From contig JAKSLX010000002.1 of the NCBI GenBank assembly GCA_024400915.1, positions 62,001 to 126,000 on the forward strand: DNA of 64,000 nucleotides, written 5' to 3'. This DNA is from Treponema sp. (GTDB lineage Bacteria; Spirochaetota; Spirochaetia; Treponematales; Treponemataceae). This document shows positions 60,205-64,000 of the stretch, piece after piece. Position 1 is the first letter of the stretch; the number at the start of each line of letters is the position of its first letter. The position numbers and the translations under genes are program-made. Under the pieces are notes generated by a model, which made no database searches, was not told the DNA's origin, and saw only the letters and a list, made by a program, of their open reading frames with translations.

Positions 60205-62691
60205 ATGCTTACACTTAAATTTGGCGGAACAAGTATGGGTTCTGCCCGCCGCATTCTTGACAGTGTGGAGATTATGTTGGGGCGTGCTAAAACTGACCGT
60301 ATCAGCGTTGTAGTCAGTGCAGTAGCCGGTGTATCAAACAAATTGCAGGCAGCAATTGACGGGTGCATCACTGGCGGAACCGCTCAAACTTTTGTAAGCG
60401 AACTTCGTTCAATCCATGCAGACATCTGCGCAGAAATAAAATCTACTCTTGCTGATTTTGATACAGCAGGCGTTACAGCAAAAATTGAAGCTCACCTTGC
60501 AGAACTTGAAAAACTTTTGACAGGTCTTGCAACTTTCGGTGAATGTCCAGACAGCGTTCACTGCCGTATCATGGGTATGGGAGAACTTATGTGTGCTCCT
60601 ATCGTTGAGGCTGTAATCCTTGCAAAAAAGCAGAGCATCCTTCTTTTAGACAGCCGCAAGTTCATCTATACAACAGGTGACCAGAAGGAAGGCGACCCTG
60701 ACTATGCACGTTGTTCGGAAGCTTTTGCAGCATACCGTGACGGTTCACAGTCGGCACAGATTCTTCTTTTCCCTGGATTCATCTGTTCATGGATCAGCGG
60801 AACTGACGCAAAGCCTGTAATGGGACTTCTCGGACGCAACGGTTCAGACTTCAGTGCAGCAATCGTAGGTGCTTGCCTCGGTTCTTCAAAGGTAGAATTC
60901 TGGACAGACGTTGACGGCGTTTATACAGCAGACCCACGCATTATCAAGGATGCAATTCTTGTAGACGACATGAGCTATGAAGAAGCAATGGAACTTTCAT
61001 TCTTCGGTTCAAAGGTTCTCCATCCAAAGACACTTTCACCGCTTGCAGCAAAGGGAATCGAAGCCTGGTCTTTGAACAGCCATAACCCATCTGCTCGTGG
61101 AACAAGAATCGGTAAGGGACCTTTTGACACAAAGGCAACAGGTCCTGTTCGCGGCATTTCATGTCTCAAGGACTGCGCAATGATTTCCGTAAGCGGTTCT
61201 GGAATGAAGGGACGCAAGGGTATGGCAACTCGTATTTTCCAGGCAGTTTCAAACGCAGGAATTTCAGTTCTTCTCATCACACAGTCTTCATCTGAATATA
61301 CACTTTCTTTCTGTGTTCGTAAGGCATTTGCAAACGAAGTTGTTGATGTACTCAAGAATGAATTTGCCCTCGAAATCAGCACAAAACTTGTTAATCCAAT
61401 CGATGTACGCAATGATGTTGCCATCGTTTCAATCATCGGGGATGCCATGAAGCAGAAGCGCGGTGTTGCAGGTACATTCTTTGATTCCCTCGCAAGCCGT
61501 GACATCAACGTTCTTGCAATCGCACAGGGGTCTGCAGAACGCTCAATTTCAGCAGTTATCAACGGAAGCGACGGTGACATGGCAGTTCGCGTTGTTCACC
61601 AGGGCTTCTTCAATACAGTTCAGTCAATTCAGGTCTATGCTTTTGGTGTAGGTACTATCGGCGGAACAATGGTTGACCAGATCCGCGATCAGTACAAGTC
61701 TCTTCTTGAACAGGGCATCGATGTCCGCGTAATGGCAATCGCCAACATTGACGGAATGATCTTTGATGCAGACGGTCTTGATCTTTCTGACTGGCGCAAC
61801 CTTGTAAAGGAGAAGGGTAAAAAGACAAACCTTGATGAAATCCTTGAATTCGTAAAGGAAACAAAGCCTCTCAATCCAATCTTCGTTGACTGTACAGCAA
61901 GCTATGACCTTCCTGAACGCTACCTTGATGTTTTCAAGGCAGGCATGTCAATTGCAACTCCAAACAAGCGTGCAAACAGCATGAGCATGGAATTCTACAA
62001 GAAGCTCCGTGAGACAGCCAACGAAATGCATGTGCGTTTCCTCTATGAAACAAACGTAGGTGCAGGTCTTCCAATCATCGATACTCTCCAGAACCTTTTC
62101 AAGTCTGGTGACAAGCTTACAGGCTTCAACGGAATCATGTCAGGTTCCCTTTCATACATTTTCGGAAAGCTTGATGAAGGCAAGAAATTCTCTGAGGCTG
62201 TTCTTGAAGCAAAGGAACTCCGCTACACTGAACCTGATCCACGCGATGACCTTAAGGGAACAGACGTTGCCCGCAAGGCCCTCATCATCGCCCGTGAAGC
62301 TGGAATGGAAATTGAACTTGAAGACATCGAGATGCGCTCGATCTTCCCTAAGGACTTCAACATCGAAGGAACAGTTGAAGAATTCCTCAAGAGACTTCCT
62401 GAACTGGACAAGTACTTTGAAGACAAGATGGCTGCCCTCAAGAAGGAAAACAAGGTTCTCCGCATGGCTGCTTCAATCAAGGACGGAAAGGCTTCTGTCG
62501 GAATGCTTGAAGTAGGCCCAGAAGATCCATTGTATACAGTTCGCGGCGGTGAAAACGCATTCGTATTCCACACGGCACGCTACACACCAATTCCACTTAC
62601 AGTCAAGGGATACGGTGCAGGTGCAGGCGTTACAGCTGCTGGTGTATTCGGTGATGTTCTCCGCCTCGTAAGCTGGAACATGAGCAACTAA
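60205..62691 (+). CDS. thrA: Bifunctional aspartokinase/homoserine dehydrogenase
   Basis: Two enzymes of the threonine and methionine route from aspartate. Residues 1-300 are the kinase (LKFGGTSMGSA at the start, FWTDVDGVYTADPR near 235). Two ACT domains follow (MISVSGSGMKGRKGMATRIF, VAIVSIIGDAMKQKRGVAG), which sense end product. From about 465 the homoserine dehydrogenase follows: FGVGTIGGTMVDQ, NKRANSMSME, GAGLPIIDTLQNLFKSGD and GTDVARKALIIAREAG. At 828 residues it is the usual ThrA length. An aggag site precedes ATG. pheA follows after one base. Confidence 0.96.
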   Translation: MLTLKFGGTSMGSARRILDSVEIMLGRAKTDRISVVVSAVAGVSNKLQAAIDGCITGGTAQTFVSELRSIHADICAEIKSTLADFDTAGVTAKIEAHLAELEKLLTGLATFGECPDSVHCRIMGMGELMCAPIVEAVILAKKQSILLLDSRKFIYTTGDQKEGDPDYARCSEAFAAYRDGSQSAQILLFPGFICSWISGTDAKPVMGLLGRNGSDFSAAIVGACLGSSKVEFWTDVDGVYTADPRIIKDAILVDDMSYEEAMELSFFGSKVLHPKTLSPLAAKGIEAWSLNSHNPSARGTRIGKGPFDTKATGPVRGISCLKDCAMISVSGSGMKGRKGMATRIFQAVSNAGISVLLITQSSSEYTLSFCVRKAFANEVVDVLKNEFALEISTKLVNPIDVRNDVAIVSIIGDAMKQKRGVAGTFFDSLASRDINVLAIAQGSAERSISAVINGSDGDMAVRVVHQGFFNTVQSIQVYAFGVGTIGGTMVDQIRDQYKSLLEQGIDVRVMAIANIDGMIFDADGLDLSDWRNLVKEKGKKTNLDEILEFVKETKPLNPIFVDCTASYDLPERYLDVFKAGMSIATPNKRANSMSMEFYKKLRETANEMHVRFLYETNVGAGLPIIDTLQNLFKSGDKLTGFNGIMSGSLSYIFGKLDEGKKFSEAVLEAKELRYTEPDPRDDLKGTDVARKALIIAREAGMEIELEDIEMRSIFPKDFNIEGTVEEFLKRLPELDKYFEDKMAALKKENKVLRMAASIKDGKASVGMLEVGPEDPLYTVRGGENAFVFHTARYTPIPLTVKGYGAGAGVTAAGVFGDVLRLVSWNMSN

Positions 62692-62692
62692 A

Positions 62693-63547
62693 ATGGCTTT
62701 GGATAACAAAAAGTCTCTCGCTGCATATTGCGGAAAACCGGGATGCAACGCAGAGGCTGCCGTAATCGGATATTTCAATGATTCAGTTCAGCCTTTGCCT
62801 TTGAATTCCTTTGATGAAGTTTTTCAGCAGGTAACAAAAGGGAAGGCTGACTACGGAATGATTCCTATTGAAAATTCCCTTGGTGGCAGCGTTTACCAGA
62901 ACTATGACAATTTCAGAAAGTATCCTGAAGTTTTCATTTCCGGCGCTATTGCCATAAAAATCAGCTACTGTCTTCTTGCTGTCAAAGGTTCTAAAATTGA
63001 AGACATAAAAAAGGTTTATTCCCATCCTCAGGCCCTGCTTCAGACCAGTAGGTTTTTGAGCAGCCACAAGGACTGGCAGCAGATTGAAGCCTATAATACT
63101 TCCGGGGCGGCTCTCTTTGTTTCAGAAACTGGATCAAAGGAAAATGCAGCCGTTGCAAGTGAAGTAAATGCAACAATATATAAGCTTGATATCCTTGCAA
63201 AGGGAATTGAAGACGATCCTAACAATTTTACGCGCTTTGTCGTAATTACAAAGGAAAGGAAAACAACCGAAGATGCCCACATGGCAAGCTTCATGTTCAA
63301 GGCAAAACATGAACCTGGATCCCTTTATAAGATCCTGGGCGTTCTCAACGACTTTGGCACAAACCTTACGCGCCTTGAAAGCCGTCCGATTCCAGGTCGT
63401 CCATGGGAATATCAGTTCTATGCTGATGTTGACTTAAAAAGTGTCAGCGGTCAGCCTGATGAATATGTGAAAAAAATTATTGAAAAATTGAAAGAAAAAG
63501 CAGAAGAAGTCCGCCTTTTGGGTGTATACTCTGAAGTAGGACGATAA
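62693..63547 (+). CDS. pheA: Prephenate dehydratase
   Basis: Converts prephenate to phenylpyruvate for phenylalanine synthesis. The catalytic domain includes DYGMIPIENSLGGSV, AVKGSKIEDIKKVYSHPQAL and the conserved TRF in NNFTRFVVIT. The ACT domain has the Phe-binding ESRPIPGRPWEYQFY. It is the monofunctional type with no chorismate mutase part, 284 residues. The gene sits between thrA and ilvN in an amino-acid operon with one- and 19-base gaps. Confidence 0.95.
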   Translation: MALDNKKSLAAYCGKPGCNAEAAVIGYFNDSVQPLPLNSFDEVFQQVTKGKADYGMIPIENSLGGSVYQNYDNFRKYPEVFISGAIAIKISYCLLAVKGSKIEDIKKVYSHPQALLQTSRFLSSHKDWQQIEAYNTSGAALFVSETGSKENAAVASEVNATIYKLDILAKGIEDDPNNFTRFVVITKERKTTEDAHMASFMFKAKHEPGSLYKILGVLNDFGTNLTRLESRPIPGRPWEYQFYADVDLKSVSGQPDEYVKKIIEKLKEKAEEVRLLGVYSEVGR

Positions 63548-63566
63548 TGTTTCTTGGAGGAATAAA

Positions 63567-64000
63567 ATGGAAAAATATGTACTTTCAGTTCTTGTAGAAA
63601 ACCACGCTGGTGTTCTTAGCCGTGTATCAGGACTTTTCAGCCGCCGCGGTTACAACATTGACTCTCTCGTAGTTTGTGAAACAGCAGATCCAGACAAGTC
63701 TCGCGCAACTATCGTTGTAAGTGGTGATGAATATATTCTTGAGCAGATTAAGAAACAGCTTTCAAAGCTTGTTGAAGTTATTTCCATTGAACACTGCGAA
63801 AAGTCTGAAACATGCCAGAGGGAAATGGCACTCATCAAGGTAAAGGCAAGCGGAGAACAGCGTGCAGTAATCATCGAAACCTGCAACATCTTCCGTGCCC
63901 ACATCGTTGATGTTTCTGAAAATGCCCTCATCGTAGAAGCAACAGGCAGCGAAGACAAGATTGATTCTCTCATCCGCCTTCTTGAACCATTCGGAATTCT
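63567..64000 (+). CDS. ilvN: Acetolactate synthase small subunit, cut by window end
   Basis: The regulatory subunit that tunes acetolactate synthase in branched-chain amino-acid synthesis. The ACT start MEKYVLSVLVENHAGVLSRV and SGLFSRRGYNIDSLVV are the family signature, and the second domain follows (EMALIKVKASGEQRAVIIE). A strong ttggagg site precedes ATG 63567. About 144 codons are visible and the frame is open at the end, so only the last residues are missing. The order regulatory subunit after pheA suggests ilvB or ilvC may follow. Confidence 0.92.
   Translation, partial: MEKYVLSVLVENHAGVLSRVSGLFSRRGYNIDSLVVCETADPDKSRATIVVSGDEYILEQIKKQLSKLVEVISIEHCEKSETCQREMALIKVKASGEQRAVIIETCNIFRAHIVDVSENALIVEATGSEDKIDSLIRLLEPFGI

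Noticed and set aside
1..64000. CRISPR arrays, prophage, rRNA, intact insertion sequences
   Set aside because: No regularly spaced repeats, phage structural genes, rRNA or transposase frames were seen in the window.

Overview
The window reads as chromosome from a host-associated spirochaete, most likely a gut-type Treponema. This is inferred from gene content and protein style, not from a marker gene. It has moderate-to-low GC, many periplasmic proteins and lipoproteins with loose lipoboxes, LysM/LytM wall proteins, an EF-P rhamnosyltransferase (EarP), LuxS, an Rpn-type nuclease remnant and small palindromic intergenic repeats. There are no phage or conjugation genes and no CRISPR array. One tRNA (Leu, CAA) is present.

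Layout. 0-5.3 kb: miaB, a 5'-truncated PIN toxin-like ORF, tyrS, a conserved unknown, adk and an unknown. 5.3-10.2 kb (minus): a membrane O-acyltransferase and a translationally coupled pair made of a large anchored propeller protein and a lipoprotein. 10.3-15.1 kb: a compact murE-ddl-murD-luxS operon. 15.2-18.7 kb: a thioesterase, a 53-residue membrane protein, and guaB-purA. 18.8-31.2 kb: a LysM protein with a degenerate LytM domain, a GH5 protein without its acid/base glutamate, a DnaQ-type exonuclease, two phosphohexomutases, an LpoB-like/lipoprotein pair, apbE and leuS. 31.2-36.4 kb: an Rpn nuclease pseudogene, a three-gene Fe3+-type ABC importer and a small lipoprotein. 36.5-40.7 kb: a run of small detoxification-type enzymes (NimA-like flavin protein, a GNAT-AAC(3) fusion, a cytidine/blasticidin-type deaminase, a CAT and two GNATs).

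40.8-47.1 kb (minus) is the most unusual part. It is a six-gene operon: circularly permuted ATP-grasp ligase, alpha-E protein, transglutaminase-like protease, an AstE/aspartoacylase-like hydrolase with intact metal ligands, a paralogue that has lost them, and a FUSC-type membrane protein fused to a HAD domain without its nucleophile. A promoter precedes it, and its leader carries two tandem terminator-type hairpins, each with a U8 tract and each starting with the same 10-nt motif. I read it as a peptide or amide synthesis, processing and export system under attenuation. An ECF sigma/anti-sigma/membrane-protein operon follows at 47.4-48.8 kb and shares an upstream sequence element with it.

48.9-64 kb: recQ, tRNA-Leu, comM, earP, uvrC overlapping head-to-head with a secreted LamG/FnIII protein, a large TPR protein, then thrA-pheA-ilvN (ilvN cut by the window end). 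Household genes for translation, wall, purine and amino-acid synthesis form short operons. The novelty lies between 36 and 49 kb.
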